Shown: positions 27,733 to 35,991 of the stretch, in pieces
How positions within the stretch are numbered: position 1 is the first letter of the stretch
Layout of the letters: every line of letters begins with the position of its first letter
NCBI RefSeq assembly: GCF_038148855.1
Contig: NZ_JBBVGR010000009.1
Coordinates: 161,871 to 225,870, forward strand
Reading direction: 5' to 3'
Source: Phycobacter sedimenti
GTDB taxonomy: Bacteria; Pseudomonadota; Alphaproteobacteria; Rhodobacterales; Rhodobacteraceae
Length of the DNA stretch: 64,000 nucleotides
The notes under the pieces: model-generated
What the model saw: only the letters and a program-made list of their open reading frames with translations
The model's database searches: none
Told to the model about the DNA's origin: nothing
Translations under genes and position numbers: made by a program

Positions 27733-28389
27733 CTAGCGCAGATTGATACGCAAGACCGCCGCGCTGGCAAAGGGCAATAGCGCGATGACAGCCGCCGAAA
27801 TACCCGCCAGCATCAACAGCGGCGTCTGCACCGCCATCCCTTCGGCGCCGCGCCGGGCGACTTCGGCACCAAAGATCAGAGTCGGCACATAAAGCGGCAT
27901 CACCAGAAGCGACAGCAAAAGCCCCCCGCGTTTCAGCCCTACGGTCAAGGCCGCACCAAAGGTGCCGATCACCGACAGGGCTGGCGTGCCCAGAAACAGC
28001 GAGACAACAAGCCAAAGAAAACCCTGCCCAGGCAGGTTCAGCAGAACGCCGAGGACCGGCGCCGCCAAAACCAGCGGCAGGCCTGTGGTGATCCAATGCG
28101 CCAGCGCCTTGACACTCACCACCGCCTCCAGCGGCAGGGGCGCGGTCGCCAGAAGGTCAAGCGAGCCATCCTCCCAGTCGAGCGCTAGCAGCCGGTCGAG
28201 CGACAACAGGCAAGACAGCAGTGCTCCCAGCCACAACACCCCCGGCGCGATGCGGGTCAACAGTTCAGAGTTCGGCCCCACCGAAAAAGGCACCATGACC
28301 GTCACGATCAGAAAAAAGGCCAGGCCAAGGCCAAAGCCGCCGCCCGCGCGCACCGCAAGGCGCAGATCCCTCATCAACAGGGCGATCAT
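27733..28389 (-). CDS. ccmB: heme exporter protein CcmB
   Basis: 218 residues with about six hydrophobic helices. The N-terminal MIALLMRDLRLAVRAGGG and the DWEDGSLDLL motif are typical. It is the permease partner of CcmA. The pair uses ATP to release holo-CcmE from CcmC. Its start overlaps the ccmA stop by four bases. Confidence 0.94.
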   Translation of the reverse strand: MIALLMRDLRLAVRAGGGFGLGLAFFLIVTVMVPFSVGPNSELLTRIAPGVLWLGALLSCLLSLDRLLALDWEDGSLDLLATAPLPLEAVVSVKALAHWITTGLPLVLAAPVLGVLLNLPGQGFLWLVVSLFLGTPALSVIGTFGAALTVGLKRGGLLLSLLVMPLYVPTLIFGAEVARRGAEGMAVQTPLLMLAGISAAVIALLPFASAAVLRINLR

Positions 28390-29003
28390 AAAAAGCCCTC
28401 GTCGAAATCATCGAGCGCTGGCAGGGCGGCCTTGTAGGCACCCACGTCCAGCACCTCGGCCTCGTCCAGCCCAAGATCGATATGGGTGGCGATCAGCGCC
28501 GATCCCCCCTGCCCCAGATGGGCGCGCACCGCATCCGCGAACATCGCCACTGCACGGGTGTCCAGGCTCACGGTGGGTTCATCCATCACCCAGATAGGCC
28601 GCCCCGTGACCAGCATCCGCGACAGGCCAAGGCGGCGTTTCTGCCCCGCCGAAAGCGCCCCTGCGGGCCGGTCTTTCAGCGCCACCAGATCAAACGCGTT
28701 TAGCGCCGGTTCAATCGATGCGGTGCCAAAGACACTGGCCCAGAAGGTCAGGTTTTCCGTCACGCTCAACGCCTGTTTCAGCCCGTCGGAATGAGCCGCA
28801 TAGGCGATCTGATCCTCGGCGCCTTCGATACGGCCCGAAAGCGGCGGCTGCAGCCCCGCAATGGTGCGCAGGAGCGTTGTCTTACCGATCCCGTTCGGCC
28901 CACGCAGGATCAGGGCACGGCCAGGCTCCAGCCGAAAGCTGAGCCCGTCCAGCACCGGCAGACCGCCGCGCGCAATCGCAAGATCGGTTACATTCAATGT
29001 CAT
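28386..29003 (-). CDS. ccmA: heme ABC exporter ATP-binding protein CcmA
   Basis: 205 residues. It has Walker A GPNGIGKTT, the ABC signature LSAGQKRRLGLSRML, Walker B IWVMDEP and the switch His in ATHIDLG. The start is the ATG at 29001-29003, just before the conserved LNVTDLAIARGG; a longer in-frame extension upstream has no family similarity. It is the first gene of ccmABCDG, placed 64 bases after the Mth938-like gene. Confidence 0.94.
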   Translation of the reverse strand: MTLNVTDLAIARGGLPVLDGLSFRLEPGRALILRGPNGIGKTTLLRTIAGLQPPLSGRIEGAEDQIAYAAHSDGLKQALSVTENLTFWASVFGTASIEPALNAFDLVALKDRPAGALSAGQKRRLGLSRMLVTGRPIWVMDEPTVSLDTRAVAMFADAVRAHLGQGGSALIATHIDLGLDEAEVLDVGAYKAALPALDDFDEGFL

Positions 29004-29067
29004 GAATGACTGACTATCCCATTGCCGCCCCGCGCAAAAGCCGAATTCGCCCGCGCGGCAAGAGGCC

Positions 29068-29421
29068 TCATACCGGCAATGCCGCCAAAGCGATCCTCCG
29101 CCCCTCGGACAGGAGCACATTATAGGTGCGGCAGGCAGCGGGAGAGTTCATCGTCTCGACGCCCAGCCCGGCCCCTTCCAGCGACGCGCGCAGGTCGGCG
29201 GGGATATGCGCGACCTCGGCCCCAGTTCCGATGAACAGAACATCCACTTCCCCGGCCAGGGCCAGAAGCGCCTTGCGATCCTCGTAGCCCCCCCAGGCCG
29301 CCGTCCCCTTTGCGCCCGTCAGCACAGCACCATGATGAACCTCGCCGCCGATGCGAAAGAACCCCTCTCCGTATCCATCCACCGGCACGGCATCGGAATA
29401 GGTGACTTCATTCAGGCGCAT
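29068..29421 (-). CDS. Mth938-like domain protein (NDUFAF3-related)
   Basis: 117 residues of the Mth938 fold: GEVDVLFIGTGAEVAHIP and VETMNSPAACRTYNVLLSEGR are diagnostic. Relatives include the mitochondrial complex I assembly factor NDUFAF3. The bacterial role is not proven. In Rhodobacteraceae the gene commonly lies between secDF and ccmA, as here. A terminator separates it from secF, so it may start the ccm transcript. Confidence 0.85.
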   Translation of the reverse strand: MRLNEVTYSDAVPVDGYGEGFFRIGGEVHHGAVLTGAKGTAAWGGYEDRKALLALAGEVDVLFIGTGAEVAHIPADLRASLEGAGLGVETMNSPAACRTYNVLLSEGRRIALAALPV

Positions 29422-29476
29422 GAGGCTTCTCCCGTAAGGCTGGTTTGCGGATGTCTAACACGGGGAAAGATGGGGC

Positions 29477-29515
29477 AAAAGCAAAAGGCCGCAAGCGAAA
29501 CCTGCGGCCTTTGGT
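29477..29515 (-). terminator. intrinsic terminator of the yajC-secDF operon
   Basis: Read on the minus strand, a perfect 10-base-pair stem AAAGGCCGCA / TGCGGCCTTT with a nine-base loop is followed by TTGCTTTTG. It begins about 22 bases after the secF stop. Confidence 0.85.
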
Positions 29516-29536
29516 TGCTGTCTTTGCACGTGACGG

Positions 29537-30505
29537 TCAGGCGTCGATATTGGCGAACTGGTTGCCGGTTGGCGTCGTCGGTTTGGACCAGTCCCGTTTC
29601 ACGCCCAGCCACAACAGGATGGTCGAGGCCACAAAGACCGAGGAATAGGTGCCCACAATGACCCCCCAGATCATCGCAAAGACAAACCCGCGGATCACGT
29701 CGCCGCCCAGCACATAAAGCGAGATCAGCGCGATCAGCGTTGTGACCGAGGTCATCACGGTGCGACTAAGGGTTTCATTGATCGACAGGTTCAGCACCTC
29801 TGCCAGCGACTTTTTCTTGTAGCGGCGCAGGTTCTCACGCACGCGGTCGAAAACCACCACCGTATCGTTCAGCGAATAGCCGACGATGGTCAGAAGCGCC
29901 GCAATGATCGCAAGGTCGAACTTGATCTGAAGCTCCGAGAAAATGCCGATGGTCAGGATCACGTCATGCACGAGGGCAGCCACCGCGCCCAGGGCGAACT
30001 GCCATTCGAACCGCAGCCAGATGTAGACCAGCACCGCCCCGATCGCGAGAACCACGGCGATGATAGCTGTCTGCACCAATTCACCCGAGACCTTGGGGCC
30101 GACGGATTCGACCGAGACGAACTTGATCTCGGGGGCGACGGTGGCAAGGGCCGCATTCAGCTGTTCGATCACCTCACCAGAGATCGCCTCGCCGTCGTCC
30201 TGGGCCTGGATGCGGATCATGGCGACGTGCTGATCTTCTTCAAAGGTCGGATCGAACACCTCGGTGATCGAGATATCGCCAAGGCCAAGTGGGCTCATCG
30301 CATCGCGATAGGCACCCACATCAATTTCCTGGGTGCTTTCCGTGCGGATCGTGGTGCCCCCGCGGAAATCGATGCCAAAGTTCAACCCCTGAAGCAGGAA
30401 GGAGGCAAAGCCCACCACCACCATGAAGGCCGACAGGCCCAGCCAGAGCTTCCAGCGCTTGAAAAAGTCGAATGAGGTATTCTCAGGAACAAGTCTCAGC
30501 CGCAT
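29537..30505 (-). CDS. secF: protein translocase subunit SecF
   Basis: 322 residues. An N-terminal membrane helix, a periplasmic P1 domain with GLNFGIDFRGGTTI, then five helices with the conserved GYSLNDTVVVFDRVRENLR motif. With SecD it uses the proton gradient to help finish protein export. The ATG at 30503-30505 is one base from the secD stop and follows GAGGTG; an upstream in-frame TTG is rejected. It is the last gene before the terminator. Confidence 0.96.
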   Translation of the reverse strand: MRLRLVPENTSFDFFKRWKLWLGLSAFMVVVGFASFLLQGLNFGIDFRGGTTIRTESTQEIDVGAYRDAMSPLGLGDISITEVFDPTFEEDQHVAMIRIQAQDDGEAISGEVIEQLNAALATVAPEIKFVSVESVGPKVSGELVQTAIIAVVLAIGAVLVYIWLRFEWQFALGAVAALVHDVILTIGIFSELQIKFDLAIIAALLTIVGYSLNDTVVVFDRVRENLRRYKKKSLAEVLNLSINETLSRTVMTSVTTLIALISLYVLGGDVIRGFVFAMIWGVIVGTYSSVFVASTILLWLGVKRDWSKPTTPTGNQFANIDA

Positions 30506-30506
30506 A

Positions 30507-32168
30507 TCACACCTCAATCGTTTTCGGACGGCGCCGTTCGAACCACATGACGATCATCAGGCGCGTGACGAAGATCGCGGTAAAGACTGATGTCATGATG
30601 CCCAGACCCAGGGTAATCGCAAAGCCACGCACCGGGCCCGAGCCCATGGCAAAGAGGATCACCGCAGTGATGAAGGTGGTGACGTTCGCATCCAGAATGG
30701 CGCTCAGCGCCTTGGAATAGCCCTCGTCGATGGCCCTTGCCGGACCGCGGCCGCCTTTCAGCTCCTCCCGGATCCGCTCAAACACCAGCACATTGGCATC
30801 CACCGCCATACCGACAGTCAACACGATCCCGGCAATGCCCGGCAAGGTCAGCGTGCCGCCAATCAGGCTGAGCGCGCCAAAGATCAGCGCCACGTTCAGC
30901 ATCAGCGCGATATTGGCGAAGATCCCGAACAGACCATAGGACAGGGTCATGAAGACAAGCACCGCAACAAAGGCCACGATGGTCGCGATCTTGCCGGCAT
31001 CGATGCTGTCCTGGCCCAGTTCGGGACCGATGGTGCGCTCTTCGAGGAACTCCAGCCCTGCAGGCAGGGCCCCCGCGCGCAGCAACACAGCCAGGTTCGT
31101 GCTTTCTTCAATGGTGAAATTACCTGTGATGATGCCGGAGCCGCCGGCGATATGCGCCTGGATCACCGGGGCCGAGACCACCTCATCATCCAGCACGATC
31201 GCGAAGGGAGAGCCGATGTTTTCCGCCGTGTAATCGCCAAAGCGGCGGGCGCCGGAGGTGTTGAACCGGAACGTGACCGCAGGACGGCCATTCTGGTCAA
31301 AGGACGGCTGCGCATCCACCAGATCCTCGCCGGTCACGACCGGAGCCGCCTCGACCGTGTAGTAGGTACCTTCCTCGTCGAGCGAGGGCAGCACCTTGTT
31401 GCCAGTCCCGGCGCGGGCGTCCGCATCGTTGCCCCGGCCCACCACGGGGTTGAAGGTCAGCTGCGCCGTGGTGCCGATGATCTCTTTCAGCTCGGAGGCC
31501 GAGCCGATACCCGGCACCTGGATCAGGATCCTGTCGGCGCCCTGGCGCTGGATCGTCGGCTCGCGGGTGCCGACTTCGTCGATCCGGCGGCGCACGATTT
31601 CCAGCGATTGACGCACCGTGCGGTCGTCGGACGCCAGGCGTTCGGCCTCTGTCAGCCGAACGATCAGGATGTCACCCTCGGCGGAGACTTCGATATCGGT
31701 CGCACCCGCGCCGGTCAGCGTGGTCACGGGATTGGCAAGCCCGCGCACCACTTCCAAAGCGCGCGGCATCCCTTCGGGTTTGGAAATCTTGACGCGAATC
31801 TCCGTGGCCGAGCCGGGCTGCAAACGGAAACTGCCAACGGTCTCGCGCTCGGGGCGCAGAGCATTGCGCACTTCGGGCCAGAAGGCCTCCATGCGCGCGG
31901 CATAGACATCCGCGACCTGAACCTCGGCCAAAAGATGCGCGCCACCGCGCAGATCGAGGCCCAGATTGACCAGCCCCGAGGGCATCCATTCCGGCCATTG
32001 CGCCGCTGTTTCAAGACGTTCGGGCGTCTCGCCCTTCATCTCGATGGCGACGACGGCATCATTGGCCTGCTCGACGCGGGTGTAGAACGCATTTGGCAGG
32101 GCCAGCAAAAGGCCGGCCACACAGACCAGCCAGATCAGCACCCTCTTCCAGAGATCGATTTGCAGCAT
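30507..32168 (-). CDS. secD: protein translocase subunit SecD
   Basis: 553 residues. N-terminal helix, then GLDLRGGAHLLAEV, the large periplasmic domain, and the C-terminal six-helix unit with the proton-path Asp region in GMAVDANVLVFERIREELK. It partners SecF in the inner membrane. It lies 35 bases after yajC. Length is in the usual range for alphaproteobacteria. Confidence 0.96.
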   Translation of the reverse strand: MLQIDLWKRVLIWLVCVAGLLLALPNAFYTRVEQANDAVVAIEMKGETPERLETAAQWPEWMPSGLVNLGLDLRGGAHLLAEVQVADVYAARMEAFWPEVRNALRPERETVGSFRLQPGSATEIRVKISKPEGMPRALEVVRGLANPVTTLTGAGATDIEVSAEGDILIVRLTEAERLASDDRTVRQSLEIVRRRIDEVGTREPTIQRQGADRILIQVPGIGSASELKEIIGTTAQLTFNPVVGRGNDADARAGTGNKVLPSLDEEGTYYTVEAAPVVTGEDLVDAQPSFDQNGRPAVTFRFNTSGARRFGDYTAENIGSPFAIVLDDEVVSAPVIQAHIAGGSGIITGNFTIEESTNLAVLLRAGALPAGLEFLEERTIGPELGQDSIDAGKIATIVAFVAVLVFMTLSYGLFGIFANIALMLNVALIFGALSLIGGTLTLPGIAGIVLTVGMAVDANVLVFERIREELKGGRGPARAIDEGYSKALSAILDANVTTFITAVILFAMGSGPVRGFAITLGLGIMTSVFTAIFVTRLMIVMWFERRRPKTIEV

Positions 32169-32203
32169 TGCCCTGCCTTTTCAGATATTTATGGTCGGGC
32201 GCC

Positions 32204-32488
32204 TTAGGCTGCCGGCTCGGTCTTGGACAGGACCTGCGCAATGGTGGAGCGCACAACACGCACCTTGACGCCTTCGGCCAGTTCAACCTCGACCTCGTTG
32301 TCATCCTTGATCTTGGAGACCTTGCCGATGAGCCCGCCTTGGGTCACAACCTGATCGCCGCGGCGCAGGTCTGAGACCATTTTCTGGTGTTCTTTCATCT
32401 TCTTCTGCTGCGGGCGGATCAGCAGGAAGTACATGATCGCAAAGATCAGAATAAGCGGGAGAAACTGGCCAATCGCATTTGCGTCCAA
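32204..32488 (-). CDS. yajC: preprotein translocase subunit YajC
   Basis: 94 residues: one N-terminal membrane helix (FLPLILIFAIMYFLLIRPQ) and the conserved RPQQKKMKEHQKMVSDLRRGDQ start of the cytosolic domain. I place the start at a TTG (32486-32488), eight bases after AAGGA. The next in-frame ATG lies inside the membrane helix, and upstream codons lack family similarity. First gene of yajC-secD-secF, divergent from serS. Confidence 0.92.
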   Translation of the reverse strand: MDANAIGQFLPLILIFAIMYFLLIRPQQKKMKEHQKMVSDLRRGDQVVTQGGLIGKVSKIKDDNEVEVELAEGVKVRVVRSTIAQVLSKTEPAA

Positions 32489-32714
32489 GGGGATATTCCT
32501 TCTGTCTGGGAGGGCCCGAGGCGGGCCGCTGATTTTGCAGGCGAACCTATGCGCTGGCATGGGCAGTTGCAAGGCAAAGGCGGTGCAATGATCAGCAGAT
32601 TCCGCCGTGCAACACCTGTGTACAAACCCCGCTCTGCCCTCTTCCTCTTTGGGTGCGGGTCGGGCATAGGTTTGGCACTGATTCAAAACTGCCTCTCAGA
32701 CAGGAGCCACCCTC

Positions 32715-34007
32715 ATGCATGACATCCGCGCGATCCGCGAAAATCCTGCCGCTTTTGACGCCGCTCTGGCGCGGCGCGGGGATGCGGCTGTATCGTCTGA
32801 GGTGCTGGCCCTAGACGAGGCGCGCCGGGCCAAGATCCAGGCCGCCGAAGAAGCCCAAGCTGCTCAGAACAAGGCCGCCAAGGAGATCGGCGCGGCCAAG
32901 GCCAAGGGCGACAATGAAGAATTCGAGCGCCTGCGCAGCGAAGTTGCGGGCAAGAAGGCCGAAGTCGCCGCCCTTCAGGCCGAGGCCAAGGAATTGGACG
33001 CCAAGCTGACAGACATGCTGGCCCGCCTGCCCAACAGCCCGGCCGCGGATGTGCCCGATGGCGCGGATGAGAACGACAACGTCGAGGTGAACCGCTGGGG
33101 CACACCCGCAGATTTCGATTTCGCTCCCAAGGAGCATTTCGAAATCGCAGGCGTTGCCGCCGCGATGGACTTTGAAACCGCCGCCAAGATCTCGGGCGCG
33201 CGCTTTGTGCTCTTGAAAGGGGCCGTTGCCCGCATCCACCGGGCGTTGGCGCAGTTCATGATCGACACGCACGTGGACGAAAACGGCCTGACCGAGGTGA
33301 ACTCGCCTGTTCTGGTGCGGGACGAGGCCATGTATGGCACGGATAAATTGCCCAAATTTGGTGAGGACAGCTATCAGACCACCAACGGCTGGTGGCTGGT
33401 GCCGACCTCCGAGGTGCCGCTGACCTACTCCGTCGCCGAAGAGATCCTGGACGCCAGCGCCCTGCCCATTCGCATGACCTCGCACACCCTGTGTTTCCGC
33501 TCAGAGGCCGGGTCTGCGGGCCGCGATACATCCGGCATGCTGCGTCAGCACCAGTTCGAAAAGGTCGAGATGGTCTCGATCACCCACCCGGACGAGTCGG
33601 ATGACGAACAGAAACGCATGCTGGCCTGCGCCGAAGGGATCCTTGAGAAGCTGGGCGTTCCCTATCGCACCGTGGTGCTCTGCACCGGCGACATGGGCTT
33701 CGGCGCGCGCCGCACCTTTGACATCGAAGCCTGGCTGCCCGGACAGAATGCCTACCGCGAGATTTCGTCCGTCTCGACCACCGGCGATTTCCAGGCCCGC
33801 CGCATGAACGCCCGCTTCCGCCCCGAAGGCGGCGGCAAGCCGGAGTTCGTTCATACCCTTAACGGATCGGGACTTGCCGTGGGTCGCTGCCTGATCGCGG
33901 TTCTGGAAAATGGTCAGCAGGTGGATGGATCGGTCACGCTGCCCGAAGCCCTGGCGCCCTACCTTGGTGGCAAGCTGACACTGACCGCCGAAGGCACGCT
34001 GGCCTGA
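32715..34007 (+). CDS. serS: seryl-tRNA synthetase
   Basis: 430 residues. The N-terminal coiled-coil arm (about 25-105, Ala/Lys/Glu-rich) binds the long variable arm of tRNA-Ser. The class II core has motif 2 (SHTLCFRSEAGSAGRDTSGMLRQHQFEKVE) and motif 3 (NGSGLAVGRCLIAVLE). It charges tRNA-Ser, one copy of which ends this window. AGGAG precedes the ATG at 32715. It ends at a symmetric terminator shared with the gene opposite. Confidence 0.97.
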   Translation: MHDIRAIRENPAAFDAALARRGDAAVSSEVLALDEARRAKIQAAEEAQAAQNKAAKEIGAAKAKGDNEEFERLRSEVAGKKAEVAALQAEAKELDAKLTDMLARLPNSPAADVPDGADENDNVEVNRWGTPADFDFAPKEHFEIAGVAAAMDFETAAKISGARFVLLKGAVARIHRALAQFMIDTHVDENGLTEVNSPVLVRDEAMYGTDKLPKFGEDSYQTTNGWWLVPTSEVPLTYSVAEEILDASALPIRMTSHTLCFRSEAGSAGRDTSGMLRQHQFEKVEMVSITHPDESDDEQKRMLACAEGILEKLGVPYRTVVLCTGDMGFGARRTFDIEAWLPGQNAYREISSVSTTGDFQARRMNARFRPEGGGKPEFVHTLNGSGLAVGRCLIAVLENGQQVDGSVTLPEALAPYLGGKLTLTAEGTLA

Positions 34008-34031
34008 TTTAAAGCCGCAACGTGGACAACG

Positions 34032-34069
34032 AAAAAACCGGCCCTCTTTGGGGGCCGGTTTTTCTTTTG
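34032..34069. terminator. bidirectional terminator between serS and the HhH gene
   Basis: A long stem AAAAACCGGCCC / GGGCCGGTTTTT has A-runs and T-runs on both flanks. It can stop serS on the plus strand (TTTTTCTTTT) and the helix-hairpin-helix gene on the minus strand (TTTTTTCG). Confidence 0.88.
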
Positions 34070-34104
34070 GCCAAAGCCACCGCGGAGCTTCTGGGACAAA
34101 GCCC

Positions 34105-34722
34105 CTAGGCCTTTTTGGCCTTCTTCTTGGAGGACTTGGATTTGGCTGATTTGCCTTTTCCAGATTTGGACTTGGCGGGCTTTTCAGCCTCATCGCCAGT
34201 CTTTTGAGCCAGAATTGCGGCCGCCTTGGCCTTTTCCCGCTCAATTGCCTTGCGGGCCTTGGCCTTTACGCGTTTTGCCTTTTCCTTGGCCTTGGTCCGG
34301 GCCTCGGCCATTTCCAGCGCCAGCGCTTCGGCCTTTTTCGCAGCCTTGCGCGCCTTGATCTTCGCCTTGGCGGCCTTTTCCTCGGCTGCCAGACGCGCAG
34401 CTTCTGCGGCCGCCAACGCCGCATTCAGATCCGCCTCTGCACTAGGGCTGCGCGCGTCGTCAGCCTGATCCTGCGGCACATCCGGCCCAGCGGTTTGGCC
34501 AGCAGGCTCAGCAGGGCGTTTGCGGGCAGGCGCAGACCGGGCGCCCAGCAGATCGGTTGCCGCCTGATGAAGCCGCGCGGCACGCGCCTTTCCAATTCCG
34601 CTCACCTGCGCCAGATCTTCGGCGGTCAGCGCCGCGAGATCCTCAACCGACGCAACCCCTTGCGCCTGCAATGCCTTTTCAAGAGCCGGGCCGACGCCGG
34701 ACAGTTCACGAATAGCTGTCAT
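34105..34722 (-). CDS. helix-hairpin-helix protein with Lys/Ala-rich tail
   Basis: 205 residues. Residues about 1-58 form tandem helix-hairpin-helix units (IRELSGVGPALEKALQAQG; EDLAQVSGIGKARAARLHQAA), a non-sequence-specific DNA-binding fold. A Pro/Asp-rich linker follows. Residues about 100-175 are a long highly charged Ala/Lys/Glu helix, and the last about 30 residues are nearly all Lys, Ser, Gly and Ala, as in histone H1-type tails. A nucleoid-associated role is a reasonable inference, not shown. It converges with serS. Confidence 0.7.
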   Translation of the reverse strand: MTAIRELSGVGPALEKALQAQGVASVEDLAALTAEDLAQVSGIGKARAARLHQAATDLLGARSAPARKRPAEPAGQTAGPDVPQDQADDARSPSAEADLNAALAAAEAARLAAEEKAAKAKIKARKAAKKAEALALEMAEARTKAKEKAKRVKAKARKAIEREKAKAAAILAQKTGDEAEKPAKSKSGKGKSAKSKSSKKKAKKA

Positions 34723-34803
34723 ATCTATCTTTCATTGCTGATCTTTTCTGCCCAACACATCGCATCACGACAGTTTCAAGACTGGTACGATGCCACAGAA
34801 TAC

Positions 34804-35757
34804 CTAACCGGGAAAGGGAACCAGCCGTTTCTGATCTTCGTCCCACAGTTTCAGAGACAACGCACGGATGGCCTCGCCAAAGGAAATCCGGCGCGGGGCC
34901 ACCTCGGGCGGCAGGTTGTAGTGACACTGGCGCAGGCGGTAACTCGGGATGCGCGCGTTGAAGTGGTGGATGTCATGCAGGGTGATATTGGCCACCGCGA
35001 AATCAAAGAACCACCCGAAATCCAGACAGGACGATCCCTGCAAGGCCGCCACCTGCGGGTTCAGATCCGGGCGGCGATCCCAATAGGTGTCCTCGAAGTT
35101 GTGCTGCAGATAGACAAGGAAAACCCCGATCATGCCGCCAATGAAAGAGAAGACCAACCAGACCAGCACCCCGGTCGCCCCGGCCACGTAGTAGAGCAGC
35201 GAAATCAGCGCGATGATCACGAGGTTGTGGACAAGCACACCGGCAATTCCGAACTGGCTGGTGTTCTTGGGCCAGCGATAGCGGATGAAATAGGTAAAGG
35301 CGGATCCGATGGGCACCAGGATCAGAGGATTGCGATAGAGGCGATATGTCAGACGCTCCCAGACGCCTGCTTCCTTCCATTCCCGCAGGGTCATGGTGTG
35401 GATTTCGCCGGTTTCGCGATGCTCCAGATTGCCGATATTGGCATGATGCAGGTTGTGGTTCTGCTTCATCACCTCGAAGGGTGCAAAGGTGAAGGGCGAC
35501 AGCACATGGCCTGCTATCTCGTTCTGGCGACGGGTCTCGAACAAGGAGTGGTGGCCGGTGTCATGTTGCAGCACATATAGCCGCACCGCCGCGAAGGCAA
35601 AGACGATGCCTGCAGGCAGCAGGACATACCATTGCTCCACATGGGCGATCGCAAGGTACAACGACAGGAAGTAAACCGCGAAGGTGCCAAAATAACTCAA
35701 GGACGCCAGGCGGTTGTCCTTTTGGGTGTAATCACGCGTGTAAGCTCTCAGGTCCAT
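34804..35757 (-). CDS. fatty acid desaturase family protein
   Basis: 317 residues with four or more membrane helices. The three His boxes of membrane di-iron desaturases/hydroxylases are present: HDTGHHS, HNLHHANIGN and, near the C-terminus, HDIHHFN. The order and spacing fit the FA_desaturase family. The substrate (acyl lipid or other) cannot be told. GGAGGT six bases before the ATG at 35755-35757 fixes the start; longer in-frame sequence upstream is not coding-like. It is read alone. Confidence 0.88.
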   Translation of the reverse strand: MDLRAYTRDYTQKDNRLASLSYFGTFAVYFLSLYLAIAHVEQWYVLLPAGIVFAFAAVRLYVLQHDTGHHSLFETRRQNEIAGHVLSPFTFAPFEVMKQNHNLHHANIGNLEHRETGEIHTMTLREWKEAGVWERLTYRLYRNPLILVPIGSAFTYFIRYRWPKNTSQFGIAGVLVHNLVIIALISLLYYVAGATGVLVWLVFSFIGGMIGVFLVYLQHNFEDTYWDRRPDLNPQVAALQGSSCLDFGWFFDFAVANITLHDIHHFNARIPSYRLRQCHYNLPPEVAPRRISFGEAIRALSLKLWDEDQKRLVPFPG

Positions 35758-35991
35758 GAGACCTCCCTTAATGACGCTCTGTGACGCCCCCGTGAAATCA
35801 GCGGGGCAATTGTTCTCAATAGATCCTGCGCAGGCATGGGCCGCCCCAGAACGGCAGGCAACATGAACGATTTTAACGGCTTGGCAACGAATTTCAATGC
35901 ACCGCAACACGCAAAACGTGCATGACGCCTCAGGGCATCCCGAAACCGGGAAGCCTGATACGACATGCGATCACGGAGTCGGGGTGCAAAC

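Noticed and set aside
34204..35580. 458-codon plus-strand frame across the HhH and desaturase genes
   Set aside because: It spans two real genes and the region between them, and its composition follows the complement of their codons.
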